From: JABMPR01 sp964508765
Lineage (GTDB): Bacteria; Fidelibacterota; UBA8477; JABMPR01
Assembly (NCBI GenBank): GCA_964508765.1
Contig: CAZDVD010000004.1
Coordinates: 62,001-126,000 of the forward strand
Direction: 5' to 3'
DNA length: 64,000 nucleotides
The notes below the pieces were generated by a model. It was not told the origin of the DNA and searched no databases. It saw nothing but the letters and a program-made list of their open reading frames with translations. How positions within the stretch are numbered: position 1 is the stretch's first letter; every line of letters begins with the position of its first letter. The position numbers and the translations under genes are program-made. Below, piece after piece: positions 36,301-43,358 of this stretch.

Positions 36301-36475
36301 GCCTATGAATGCACAGCTCATCTACGAGATTGCCCGCGCCTATGTGAAAGACGGCAACACGGTTGATGGTGAGGAGTGGGTCTCTCGTCTGGCCGCAATC
36401 GCGCCTATGGCCAGAGAAACCCGTACCCTTCAGAATGCGATAACCAAGCTCAAGGCAGACTCGACGGATTCATAA
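33335..36475 (+). CDS. DUF2723 family polytopic membrane protein (GT-C-like), C-terminal helical repeats
   Basis: A 1046-residue protein typical of the FCB group. The N-terminal DUF2723 region has about 10-12 membrane helices and the conserved acidic motif WDCGEFIAVSHTL with PHPPGSPLYLLLGR near residues 33-62, which resembles glycosyltransferase C enzymes. Soluble parts follow, including NGDNDTFPLWYLQEVEG. Residues after about 890 look like TPR-type helices. DUF2723 proteins are proposed O-glycosyltransferases, but this is not shown here. AAAGGA precedes the ATG. A strong terminator follows. Confidence 0.92.
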   Translation: MDFLKPRDMVKTLMALFVLVFTFLIYLDTMAPTVSFWDCGEFIAVSHTLSVPHPPGSPLYLLLGRVISMLPIVGGAALDPVLNEPQFHNIAYRINLLSPLATAFANMFLFLIIVRLVEEWRGRIKETADKWIAYGGALVGSLTIAFSDSHWFNAVEAEVYSMSIFFTAIVVWLILKWSEKVDEGGAGSRYILIISYMMGLAISVHMLNLLTIPFIALIMYMKLNPKEDGIEMMTHMLAVVAIMAIALLIGVEIALPDTSGEYMRLPSSDLSSALMVLGVIFAIITGGGLWGLSQAFKGERRSRFWKQVLLMGAAGASYLVIYLGIIKGMPKLANFMGNMMNTENAVSAIGATFTVSILILMALIWFAPSIYRARATEIRLSVMALLMVLVGFTSYETIFIRSAQNPNIDENDPETVSRAVSYLEREQYGSYPMFYRDRWGETPLNRNSATPGRVVKINSTGKIGEVVSVNGDQVVVGVGGRDVNQRMNNLSVINGGYRSNSEFFWRYQINKMYIRYFAWQFWGRDGDRPDVSQLWGIPFLLGLAGMIHHFSKDSRRAFAVMALFMLTGFAILLYLNQDDPQPRERDYSYVGSFYAFAIWIGIGAAALLEKLKDWRKDSPIYFGSAIAIMLLAAPANMLKANYHTHDRSGNYVAWEYSYNLLNTCEPDAILFTNGDNDTFPLWYLQEVEGIRKDVRVVNLSLLNTPWYIKQLKHMEPKVPISLEDDEIEKMSLWRWEERQMTLPGPTRSGDKPESGSLEQDSAGITWNLQPTISRQKNPQTGKLMGGLRVQDIMIFDIMRMNEWKQPIYFAVTVSPSNQIGLGDYLRMDGQAYQVMPYKVGLSIDVDVMYDKIIDTYRYTNLDDPDVYYPPNVQRLLQNYRKGFLQLVYEYGLDGDENRAKALHVLHKMDELVPDETIPVTYMDLYLQIAQMYYQLEDDSSAYRYMENAFSNGRENAPLMERVKVASIWNDLFDETEKSLDILLPLSMEAPMNAQLIYEIARAYVKDGNTVDGEEWVSRLAAIAPMARETRTLQNAITKLKADSTDS

Positions 36476-36503
36476 GTCTTTAGCCTGACAGACAAAGAAA
36501 CTC

Positions 36504-36534
36504 AAAGCCCCGGATTATTTCGGGGCTTTTTTTT
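36504..36534 (+). terminator. Rho-independent terminator after the DUF2723 gene
   Basis: A 7-bp GC-rich stem (AGCCCCG / CGGGGCT) with a loop of 8 bases is followed by a run of T residues. It lies 29 bases after the stop codon. Confidence 0.92.
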
Positions 36535-36598
36535 AAAACTTCCATGGTTATTTTTAAAAAATAATCTTTAGATTAAGCACCAACCCCGGGAGACTCCT

Positions 36599-36961
36599 TT
36601 GAATAGAAAAAGTCCGAGCTGCAATTCCAAAAAAACGGGTCGTCCATTAATGGAATATGACTCCAAGGCCGAGGCAAACTCTGCGGCCAAGCACGCCAAT
36701 CTTAACTATGCTGGAAACCACATGGTTCCGTATAAGTGTAGCAAATGCGGATTCTGGCACCTTTCACCAGAAGATCGGCAAACCCCTAGCAAGACCTGTA
36801 CAATTTGCCGAGGCGCGGATGGTAACTTGAAAGAGTCCTATGCCACGGAACGTGATGCTCTCCGACGAGCGGGTCATCTGCGTAAGGAGCAGGGTGTTAA
36901 ATTACATGTTTATGAATGCGAACACGGGAACGGCTGGCATTTAACAAAAAATCAGAATTAG
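36599..36961 (+). CDS. Small protein with two tandem Cys/His modules, function unknown
   Basis: I do not recognise the family. The 120-residue protein is built from two related modules: residues 19-59, EYDSKAEANSAAKHAN ending in YKCSKCGFWHLSP, and residues 79-117, SYATERDALRRAGHLR ending in YECEHGNGWHLTK. A CTICRG zinc-knuckle half lies between. It looks like a small zinc-binding protein, perhaps nucleic-acid binding. The start is probably TTG at 36599 with GGGAG upstream. Its stop overlaps that of the convergent alkyltransferase-like gene. Confidence 0.7.
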   Translation: MNRKSPSCNSKKTGRPLMEYDSKAEANSAAKHANLNYAGNHMVPYKCSKCGFWHLSPEDRQTPSKTCTICRGADGNLKESYATERDALRRAGHLRKEQGVKLHVYECEHGNGWHLTKNQN

Positions 36962-37287
36962 CTTTCCAGAGGATCAATGGTGGATTGCCATTGATATTGC
37001 CGTAAGGGTATCACCCCGGCAACCGTGAATACCACACCTTCATCTTCCAATAATTTCCGCTGAACCGCTCCACCCATATCGAGGTTCAAACTGATTTTGC
37101 CCTGTGCATTGATAACTCGGTGCCAGGGAATATCATCTGATGGAACCGCATGGAGAGCATAGCCCACCTGCCGTGCTTGACGGTAATACCCAGCCAATGT
37201 GGCGATTTGTCCGTAGGTGGCAACCTTACCTGCAGGAATCTGCTTCACCACAGAATAAATCTGTTCCCATTTACTAAGTTTGGTCAT
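36958..37287 (-). CDS. Alkyltransferase-like (ATL) DNA-binding protein
   Basis: A 109-residue member of the MGMT DNA-binding domain family: IPAGKVATYGQIATLAG (helix-turn-helix) and PWHRVINAQGKIS. The active-site Cys of the alkyltransferase motif PCHRV is Trp here, so it cannot accept alkyl groups. It should instead bind O6-alkylguanine lesions and flag them for nucleotide excision repair, as known for ATL proteins. It is convergent with the previous gene and overlaps its stop. Confidence 0.92.
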   Translation of the reverse strand: MTKLSKWEQIYSVVKQIPAGKVATYGQIATLAGYYRQARQVGYALHAVPSDDIPWHRVINAQGKISLNLDMGGAVQRKLLEDEGVVFTVAGVIPLRQYQWQSTIDPLES

Positions 37288-37330
37288 TTACACCTGCTTC
37301 ATTAATATAACGGTTTTGCATTGCATGAGT

Positions 37331-37420
37331 AGTCATTGCGAGGACACCGCTTTAGGCGGGGGACGTGGCAATCTCTATTTTCGAGATCGCCGCAGTCCTT
37401 ACACTCCCTCGCGAAGACAG
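37331..37420. repeat. Dispersed palindromic repeat (family A, copy 2)
   Basis: A stretch starting GTCATTGCGAGGACACCGC and ending CTCCCTCGCGAAGACAG, with internal GGCAATCTC and GAGATCGCCGC, matching the repeat at 32182-32297. Another repeat-like stretch follows to about 37550 (CTTGTCGAAGGG, CCCTCGACTCCGCCGGGATG). Together they fill the 325-base gap, and no gene is seen in it. Confidence 0.7.
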
Positions 37421-37612
37421 TAAACAAGGACATTGTGCTTGTCGAAGGGTTTCATCAGATAGCAACATCCTCGATGACAAAGAGTCGACGTTCCGCTCAC
37501 GCTTCGTCCCTCGACTCCGCCGGGATGACACATGCTCAGCGTGACGACTTAATGACCTAATTACGGCGGTTCAAGCTAGCTCAGTCATCGATAATGAGAA
37601 TTGCCTCTTTCT

Positions 37613-38050
37613 CTACTCCACCCGCTGGAGGGTAAGGATCGTTTTGAATAAGAGATAGCCCTCATCTCGGGTTCCATCATTGGCCACATTGTCCTTAATC
37701 TCAAGACGCATCTCATCATCATCAATATCACACTGATAGATAGCTCTACCACCCACAAAAGCAGGTGTCTTTGCTACCTCAACATAGGTGGTCAACTCCG
37801 TGCCTGACAATTCATAGCGACCCGTATTGGTCACGATGGAGTTATAACTCTGAACCTTTTCTGCATCATTTGGATGCCACTGATCGGCATAGGCTTCCTG
37901 CTGCACTTTTAGAGGCATCCAGGTCATACTATAATGATCCTCTGTAAAAATGAAGAGACCAGGAAGTGCTGGGTCAATGGTCGTGACGTCTTCGCCAGAT
38001 ACATAAACGACAGTCAATAGCTTCCACACACCAACAATGGCATTCCCCAT
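37613..38050 (-). CDS. Lipocalin-like domain protein
   Basis: A 145-residue protein resembling the lipocalin-like domain family: it starts AIVGVWKLLTV (the GxW motif of lipocalins) and contains a YELSGTELTTYVEVAKTP beta segment. No signal peptide is visible, so it is probably cytoplasmic. The ligand is unknown. It begins 4 bases after the Nudix gene stop. Confidence 0.7.
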   Translation of the reverse strand: MGNAIVGVWKLLTVVYVSGEDVTTIDPALPGLFIFTEDHYSMTWMPLKVQQEAYADQWHPNDAEKVQSYNSIVTNTGRYELSGTELTTYVEVAKTPAFVGGRAIYQCDIDDDEMRLEIKDNVANDGTRDEGYLLFKTILTLQRVE

Positions 38051-38054
38051 AGCT

Positions 38055-38510
38055 CTAGCCCTTCTTTTTCTTTCTGGACTTACGCTTCTTCTTTTTTATC
38101 AGATGTCTATTCTCATGGAAAAAACTGGCCATGATTTTCGAGACCGCAGCAGGAACCACTTTTTTAATGGCTTGCTTGGGAGTGAGCAATTTCCGCTTTC
38201 GAAAATGTTTCTCATCCCAGTTGTCTTTGAGCTTGGTGACCTCCATGTAATAGAGACGCACCTTGTAGCTACCCCCCAGTTTTTCATAGGTGTAGGTCCC
38301 GATTTCATCAGGAAGAACTTCTCCTTTGATTCCGGCTTCCTCCAAGGCTTCCTTGGCAGCAGATTCCTGGGCTGAAAGCTCCCAGTCAATGGATCCCTTG
38401 GGAATAATCCAGCGTTTGCTACCTCGGGCGGTAATAACCACTACCCTCCCCTTGCAAACAGGGATCACCCCAGACTGTTTAAAATATTTTAGCTTTATTT
38501 TTGAAGACAT
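38055..38510 (-). CDS. Nudix hydrolase
   Basis: A 151-residue Nudix protein. The Nudix box is GSIDWELSAQESAAKEALEE followed by AGI; it keeps the Glu residues that bind metal but has Lys in place of the usual Arg. The C-terminal tail is very basic (a KKKKRKSRKKKK run). Diphosphate substrates such as diadenosine or diphosphoinositol polyphosphates are possible. The overlapping context with the lipocalin-like gene suggests co-transcription. Confidence 0.88.
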   Translation of the reverse strand: MSSKIKLKYFKQSGVIPVCKGRVVVITARGSKRWIIPKGSIDWELSAQESAAKEALEEAGIKGEVLPDEIGTYTYEKLGGSYKVRLYYMEVTKLKDNWDEKHFRKRKLLTPKQAIKKVVPAAVSKIMASFFHENRHLIKKKKRKSRKKKKG

Positions 38511-38528
38511 CTAATCGAATACAAAAGA

Positions 38529-39146
38529 CTAAGGGTTTCTTAATTCTGCGATGCGCTTAACCAGGCTACCGTCTTCCAGGTAACGATAGATATCCTTACC
38601 AGGACACAAAGTCTCTGTATAGTCTTTATGGCTTTTGATCAGGTCATTGGATACAGCATACTTATCTGCCAGCATGGCTGTCAACAGGGCGAGTTGTTCG
38701 AACTGGATTTTACTCAGAATCTGGTGCTCATAATTGCCCATAACGCAAATAAGGGCATGTCCACGTACATCATAGTCCGTGTTTGTGTCACCAGGATATT
38801 CGATGGGACGTGCTTCATAGATATTTCCCTTCAAGTCAATCATATAGTGATAAGGATTATCAATCCAGTTTTTGTCAGATCGACTCCAGGATTGTAAACC
38901 AATCAAATATTTGATAGCATCCTTGTCTTCGGGGAAATCCTCACCGCCGTGATGGATGGTGATGTATTTGATCTCATGAGTTGGAATGGTATCAGTGAGA
39001 GAGACCCATCCCCATTCAGCGCGTGTCATAATCTCAAGTTGGGGGGCAATAGGTTCAGGTGTAACTGTCACCACATTTTCCACCTGGGGGGTGCAACAAG
39101 CCAGGAATAGTGCAGCAACAAGTACGAGGAGAATTCTTGGGGCCAT
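38529..39146 (-). CDS. N-acetylmuramoyl-L-alanine amidase-like lipoprotein (Amidase_2/PGRP fold)
   Basis: A 205-residue protein with a signal sequence ending in the Cys pair ALFLACCTP, so it is probably a lipoprotein. The amidase domain has the zinc His in ITIHHGGEDFP, the HYMIDLKGNIYEARP strand, GHALICVMGNYE and the SHKDYTETLCPGKDIY end with the second zinc ligand. It probably cleaves the amide bond between muramic acid and the stem peptide in cell-wall recycling. Confidence 0.88.
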   Translation of the reverse strand: MAPRILLVLVAALFLACCTPQVENVVTVTPEPIAPQLEIMTRAEWGWVSLTDTIPTHEIKYITIHHGGEDFPEDKDAIKYLIGLQSWSRSDKNWIDNPYHYMIDLKGNIYEARPIEYPGDTNTDYDVRGHALICVMGNYEHQILSKIQFEQLALLTAMLADKYAVSNDLIKSHKDYTETLCPGKDIYRYLEDGSLVKRIAELRNP

Positions 39147-39165
39147 TTTCGTTTCTTTCTTTTGA

Positions 39166-39780
39166 TTACAAGGTATTGAGTGACTGGCCTGAAGTCAGCA
39201 TATTTATACATTTCTTAATGCGATTCTGGCGAGTCGTTTCTCTTTTGGCCTGAGCAATCCATCCTAAGTATTGCTGTCGATGAGATGGTGGAAGTTTGTC
39301 CCACTTGTTCCTGAGACCTATTGAGGCTTCCAGGGCTGATGCTAATACCCGGGATATTTCAAATTGATTGGGACTCGTGCGAATCACATCCCACTCCCCT
39401 GTGGCTCGGGCATGATCGATGAGAACCTGACCAGGTGCTTCAATGAGACCTGCCTCCTCAAGTTTGCTTACGCGTTTCTTGTTAACTTCTGACCACTGAC
39501 TGTCAGGTTTCCGAGGTGTAAACTTCTGCATATACTTTTCATCATCAATGCCTTTGACCAGACTATCAATCCAACCAAAACAGATAGCATCATCCAGTGC
39601 TTCAATTTTGGTAATTGTTTGTTTACCTGAATCTTTTTTATAGATAACCAGCCATACCTCATCACGATTACTATAATTGTGCTCCAACCATTCTCGCCAT
39701 TCCATGCGAGATTTCACACGCAATGCTGGTTTTCCATCGATGAAATGATTCTGTATCTCAGTCCCATTTTGGAATGTCAA
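39166..39780 (-). CDS. YdeI/OmpD-associated family protein
   Basis: A 204-residue protein of the YdeI/OmpD-associated family, with WREWLEHNYSNRDEVWLVIY near residue 28, the signature ALDDAICFGWIDSLVKGID and RKPDSQWSEVNKKRV. The C-terminal helical part contains LPPSHRQQYLGWIAQAKRE. The function of the family is poorly known. The start is TTG at 39780 with GGAGGAG 8 bases upstream. Confidence 0.9.
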   Translation of the reverse strand: MTFQNGTEIQNHFIDGKPALRVKSRMEWREWLEHNYSNRDEVWLVIYKKDSGKQTITKIEALDDAICFGWIDSLVKGIDDEKYMQKFTPRKPDSQWSEVNKKRVSKLEEAGLIEAPGQVLIDHARATGEWDVIRTSPNQFEISRVLASALEASIGLRNKWDKLPPSHRQQYLGWIAQAKRETTRQNRIKKCINMLTSGQSLNTL

Positions 39781-39895
39781 AATATAGTCTCCTCCTTTTT
39801 AATTCAAATGATCCACTCTCTGAAAACTGCAAGAACATAAAAAAATTTGCGTTTTCTGATTTCGGAGTATTTTCATGGCAGAAAAGGAGTCTTCA

Positions 39896-40660
39896 ATGCG
39901 GATAGTTTCATGGAATGTTAACGGTATACGTGCCGTTGTTAAAAAGGGTTTTTGGGATTGGTTTAACCTGGCTACACCGGATATTATGTGCTTTCAAGAA
40001 ACCAAGGCACAGCCTGATCAACTGGATGAGTCTTTGACAAAACCTCTGGGATATCATGCCTATTATCATTCGGCAGAAAGAAAAGGCTACAGCAGTGTGG
40101 CAACTTGGTGTAAAACAGAACCTCTTTCTGTAGAGACAGCCATTTTGGATGATGCATTCAATCGTGAAGGCCGCATTGTCCTCACCGAGCAAAAAAAATT
40201 CTTTTTGTATAATGTCTACTTCCCCAATGGACAAAAAGATCAGGACCGCCTCGATTATAAATTACGTTTTTATGGTGCCTTACAGGAACACATCAGAGAG
40301 AAGGATAAAATTAAGCCGGTAATTGTCGTGGGCGATTTTAACACGGCTCATACAGATCTTGACCTTGCTCGTCCAAAGCCCAATGAAAAAACCTCAGGCT
40401 TTCTACCTGAAGAGCGAGTTTGGATAGACCGATATCTGGATACGGGATTTGTTGACACCTTTCGTCAGGAGCATCCTGGCGACAAAGGTTACTATTCCTG
40501 GTGGAGCTTTCGATCCAATGCCCGCGTTAACAATGTGGGTTGGAGAATTGACTACTTCCTGGTCAGCGAAAAAATTGCTGATGCTGTGGATGCTTCCCGT
40601 ATTCATCCCAACGTCACCGGTTCTGATCACTGCCCCATCAGCCTCGTCCTTAAGGCTTAA
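39896..40660 (+). CDS. xthA: Exodeoxyribonuclease III (AP endonuclease)
   Basis: Removes 3' blocking groups and cuts at abasic sites. The roughly 254-residue protein has the exonuclease/endonuclease/phosphatase fold with WNVNGIRA (Asn), CFQETKA (Glu metal ligand), YNVYFPNG, VGDFNTAH (catalytic Asp/Asn), WRIDYFLVS and TGSDHCPISL. An upstream ATG at 39875 is possible, but AAGGAG sits 7 bases before the ATG at 39896, so that start is chosen. Confidence 0.95.
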   Translation: MRIVSWNVNGIRAVVKKGFWDWFNLATPDIMCFQETKAQPDQLDESLTKPLGYHAYYHSAERKGYSSVATWCKTEPLSVETAILDDAFNREGRIVLTEQKKFFLYNVYFPNGQKDQDRLDYKLRFYGALQEHIREKDKIKPVIVVGDFNTAHTDLDLARPKPNEKTSGFLPEERVWIDRYLDTGFVDTFRQEHPGDKGYYSWWSFRSNARVNNVGWRIDYFLVSEKIADAVDASRIHPNVTGSDHCPISLVLKA

Positions 40661-40685
40661 TTATCTTCTTGTACAAAAAGTTTTC

Positions 40686-40834
40686 AACCGCGAAGGGCAC
40701 AAAGAGCGCAAAAAAAGTGAAATACGAAACGCTCACAACCCCTTCTCAATCTCAGGGAAGAAATGATCAATGGTTATGAGTTCTATCCTGCTGATAAATA
40801 TTCAAACTTTGCGTCCTCAGCGTCCTTTGCGGTT
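40686..40834. repeat. Inverted repeat element (family B)
   Basis: The left arm 40686-40712 (AACCGCGAAGGGCACAAAGA...) and the right arm 40808-40834, read on the other strand, match at about 20 of 27 positions. They enclose about 95 bases without a gene. A related single arm (CTCGCAAAGTGCGCAGAGAC...) occurs at 62122-62149. These look like small dispersed repeats between xthA and mutM. Confidence 0.65.
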
Positions 40835-40873
40835 TGACTGTGCGATTTCCACATTCAATTTGGCTGAAGTTTA

Positions 40874-41671
40874 GTGCCTGAACTTCCTGAAGTAGAAACC
40901 GTCGTACGAGGTCTTCAGAACACCATCGTAGGTGAGACCATCGTGGATTTGGAAGTTCCCTGGGAAAAAGCCCTGGTAGCCGATGATCCATATGAGTCCA
41001 TTGTTGGCAAAGCCATCACGGGGGTGCGTCGAAGAGCCAAATATATTGTTATTGAGTTAGACCACGGCGCCCTGCTTGTTCATTTGCGCATGACCGGCAA
41101 ACTCACACCGGTTTTTCCAGAAAAGCACGTGACTGTTATTCTGAATTTTGAATCAGGAAGTAGTCTGTATTTTCAAGATACACGCAAATTTGGGCGCATG
41201 GAATATGTCCATAACCCTGATGATACCCTGGACCACCTGGGACCAGAACCACTCAGTGTGGAATTCACTGTGGATGCGTTTTATGATATGCTCAGGGGTA
41301 AAAAACGGCAGATAAAACCTCTGCTACTGGATCAAACCTTTCTGGCGGGTCTAGGGAACATCTATGTGGATGAGGCTCTTTTCCAGGCGGGTATTCAACC
41401 CTTGAGTATTGCCTCTGTCATACCGAAGGCTCGAGTGGATAGCCTTCATTCAGCAATTCAGTCCATTCTCTCAGCCAGCATTAAGGCTCAGGGAACCACA
41501 GTACTCAATTTTAGTCATGGGGATAATCAGAGTGGGACTTATCAGGCTGCTCTACAGGTTTATGGTCGTAAAGATGAGCCCTGTCTCATCTGCGATACCC
41601 CTGTTACCAAAATCAAGGTTGGTCAGCGAGGTACCCACTATTGCTCGAGCTGTCAGAAGAAATTCACATAA
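40874..41671 (+). CDS. mutM: Formamidopyrimidine-DNA glycosylase
   Basis: Removes oxidised purines such as 8-oxoguanine. It starts at GTG 40874 so that the mature protein begins PELPEVETVVRGL, with the catalytic Pro and Glu. It has the Lys loop in RRAKYIVIELDHG, the H2TH segment LLLDQTFLAGLGNIYVDEAL and a C-terminal zinc finger (CLICDTPV, then HYCSSCQK). The length of 265 residues is normal. Grouped with exonuclease III, it forms a small oxidative-damage repair cluster. Confidence 0.96.
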   Translation: MPELPEVETVVRGLQNTIVGETIVDLEVPWEKALVADDPYESIVGKAITGVRRRAKYIVIELDHGALLVHLRMTGKLTPVFPEKHVTVILNFESGSSLYFQDTRKFGRMEYVHNPDDTLDHLGPEPLSVEFTVDAFYDMLRGKKRQIKPLLLDQTFLAGLGNIYVDEALFQAGIQPLSIASVIPKARVDSLHSAIQSILSASIKAQGTTVLNFSHGDNQSGTYQAALQVYGRKDEPCLICDTPVTKIKVGQRGTHYCSSCQKKFT

Positions 41672-41702
41672 TTATTTTAATGATTTTTAAGAAGGAAGTT
41701 AT

Positions 41703-42137
41703 ATGCTTTTAGAACAAATCGTTCCCGCTCTCCAGCTTTCCATCGGACCAGTTATTGTCATCTCTGGTGCCGGTCTTGTGTTGTTATCCATGACCAACCG
41801 CTATGCTCGTGTAATTGATCGTGCACGTTCACTGGCTGAAGCACTACGGCAAATTTCAGGTGGAAAAAACCAGCGCATTCAATCTCAAATTCAGATTATC
41901 TCTCGTCGAGCCCGTAATCTTCGTTTAGCCATAGTGTTTGTTTCCACGTCCTTATTGCTGGCAGCCGTACTGGTAATATCTCTATTCCTTATTGCTCTAT
42001 TCGATCTTCATGCCGTCGGTTTGATTATGGGGCTTTTCATTTTGTGTATGGGTGCATTAAGCATCGGGCTGATTATTTTTATCCTGGATGTGAATGATTC
42101 GATGTCTGCCTTGAAAATTGAAATCGATGGAGAATAA
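41703..42137 (+). CDS. DUF2721 family membrane protein
   Basis: A 144-residue protein with three hydrophobic helices (about 10-30, 78-100, 105-130). The family pattern GPVIVISGAGLVLLSMTNRY is followed by a basic cytoplasmic stretch with VIDRAR. Function unknown. GAAGGAAG precedes the ATG. It lies 31 bases after mutM. Confidence 0.87.
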   Translation: MLLEQIVPALQLSIGPVIVISGAGLVLLSMTNRYARVIDRARSLAEALRQISGGKNQRIQSQIQIISRRARNLRLAIVFVSTSLLLAAVLVISLFLIALFDLHAVGLIMGLFILCMGALSIGLIIFILDVNDSMSALKIEIDGE

Positions 42138-42324
42138 TTGGAGTCGGATAACTAGAATTCTTTTAATGATCTAGATGCCAATGAAAGCATGTTGTTCCGG
42201 CAACACAATCATTCTTATTCATACTTACTTACAGAAACTCACTCCTGAGTAAATCCTACAATTGAGCTATGAACAAGAGGTTTTCAACCCCCTTCATTTC
42301 AATTATTCGGTGAGGAGAAACAAC

Positions 42325-42384
42325 GTGATTCAAAGCAAAAGCATGAAAACCAGTTCTCAATGGATGTGGAGATTTGTTACCTGA
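42325..42384 (+). CDS. Possible 19-codon small ORF (doubtful)
   Basis: A GTG preceded by TGAGGAG at 7 bases opens a 19-codon frame (MIQSKSMKTSSQWMWRFVT) in the 307-base gap between the DUF2721 gene and the CarH-like gene. Only the ribosome binding site supports it. No other gene or RNA is recognised in this gap. Confidence 0.15.
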   Translation: MIQSKSMKTSSQWMWRFVT

Positions 42385-42444
42385 AAGACGGTTCTATTTA
42401 GAGATGCGTTAGTTGTTTTCTATTCGAGTTGAGTGATTTATTGA

Positions 42445-43317
42445 TCAGAAACTTTGAACATCACCGAAGTTATGTAGAGTTACCTGATCCTCATCAATCT
42501 TAAGTTGGGCAATCCCACTCCCCCCAACGAATAATTCAGCCTCAAATTCTTCACACAAACTCCGAAGTTCCTCGAGCTCAGCTTGGGCTTCAGGTACATT
42601 TTCAATATATACTGAAGAAAGGTACACGCGTTCAGGCTTGAATGACTCAAAGACGCTTATTGTATCACCTGCTGGGGTTTTTTGACCGCTGAAAAGGACT
42701 TGAAAACCGCGTTGCTCCAGGAGGTGTTGAACCATTTTAGCTGGTATATCATGAAGCTCCTCACTCAAAGTAAGAACGAAGGCTTTACCCTGTGATTTTT
42801 CCGGTTTGACGACCACATCCTGGAGTTGAATGATGTCATCACGAATGGTTTGAGAAGCAAGATGCTCCTGAGAAACGCTTAACTTTCCATCCATCCATAA
42901 TTCACCGATTTGATGGAGTACGGGTGTAAGCAAGTCATCATAAATACTAGCTAAATTTTGATTCACCATATACAGACCATTCAAAACTGTTTTGACTGAG
43001 GACTGATCGCAGTAGATAGCTCGATCCAGAATGTAGGGAATGAGTTCAACATAGTCAGCTCGTAATATCTGGTGGCTAAGCTCAAGATTCAGCTGGTTGT
43101 CCAGAGGTAACAGGGACAAGCGTTGTGAATACTTCTCATGCTCCATGGCAAAGGCGGCAAGATGTCTCAGTAAGAATTTTCTATGCCCACCAGCAGTTTT
43201 GACACAGTCCAGTTTACCGGAATCTGTCCATCGCTTTACTGTGGCGACATTCACACCAAGGATTTTGGCAACATCAACGCTGCTGATTAAAGAGGTACTA
43301 TTGGCAGTTTTTTGCAT
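42445..43317 (-). CDS. CarH-like regulator: MerR-type HTH plus cobalamin-binding domains
   Basis: A 290-residue regulator. A MerR/excisionase helix-turn-helix (about 12-58, SVDVAKILGVNVATVKRW) is followed by a four-helix B12-cap domain (about 80-165) with the motif W-x9-EH (Trp141, Glu151, His152), which in CarH contacts adenosylcobalamin. A Rossmann B12-binding domain has His189 in EELHDIP as the likely lower ligand. CarH proteins bind DNA in the dark and release it when light breaks the Co-C bond. The gene follows the TonB-dependent receptor gene by 41 bases. Confidence 0.85.
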   Translation of the reverse strand: MQKTANSTSLISSVDVAKILGVNVATVKRWTDSGKLDCVKTAGGHRKFLLRHLAAFAMEHEKYSQRLSLLPLDNQLNLELSHQILRADYVELIPYILDRAIYCDQSSVKTVLNGLYMVNQNLASIYDDLLTPVLHQIGELWMDGKLSVSQEHLASQTIRDDIIQLQDVVVKPEKSQGKAFVLTLSEELHDIPAKMVQHLLEQRGFQVLFSGQKTPAGDTISVFESFKPERVYLSSVYIENVPEAQAELEELRSLCEEFEAELFVGGSGIAQLKIDEDQVTLHNFGDVQSF

Positions 43318-43358
43318 CTATCATCATTCCTGTTCGGTTTCAAAATAACCCGTTAGAC

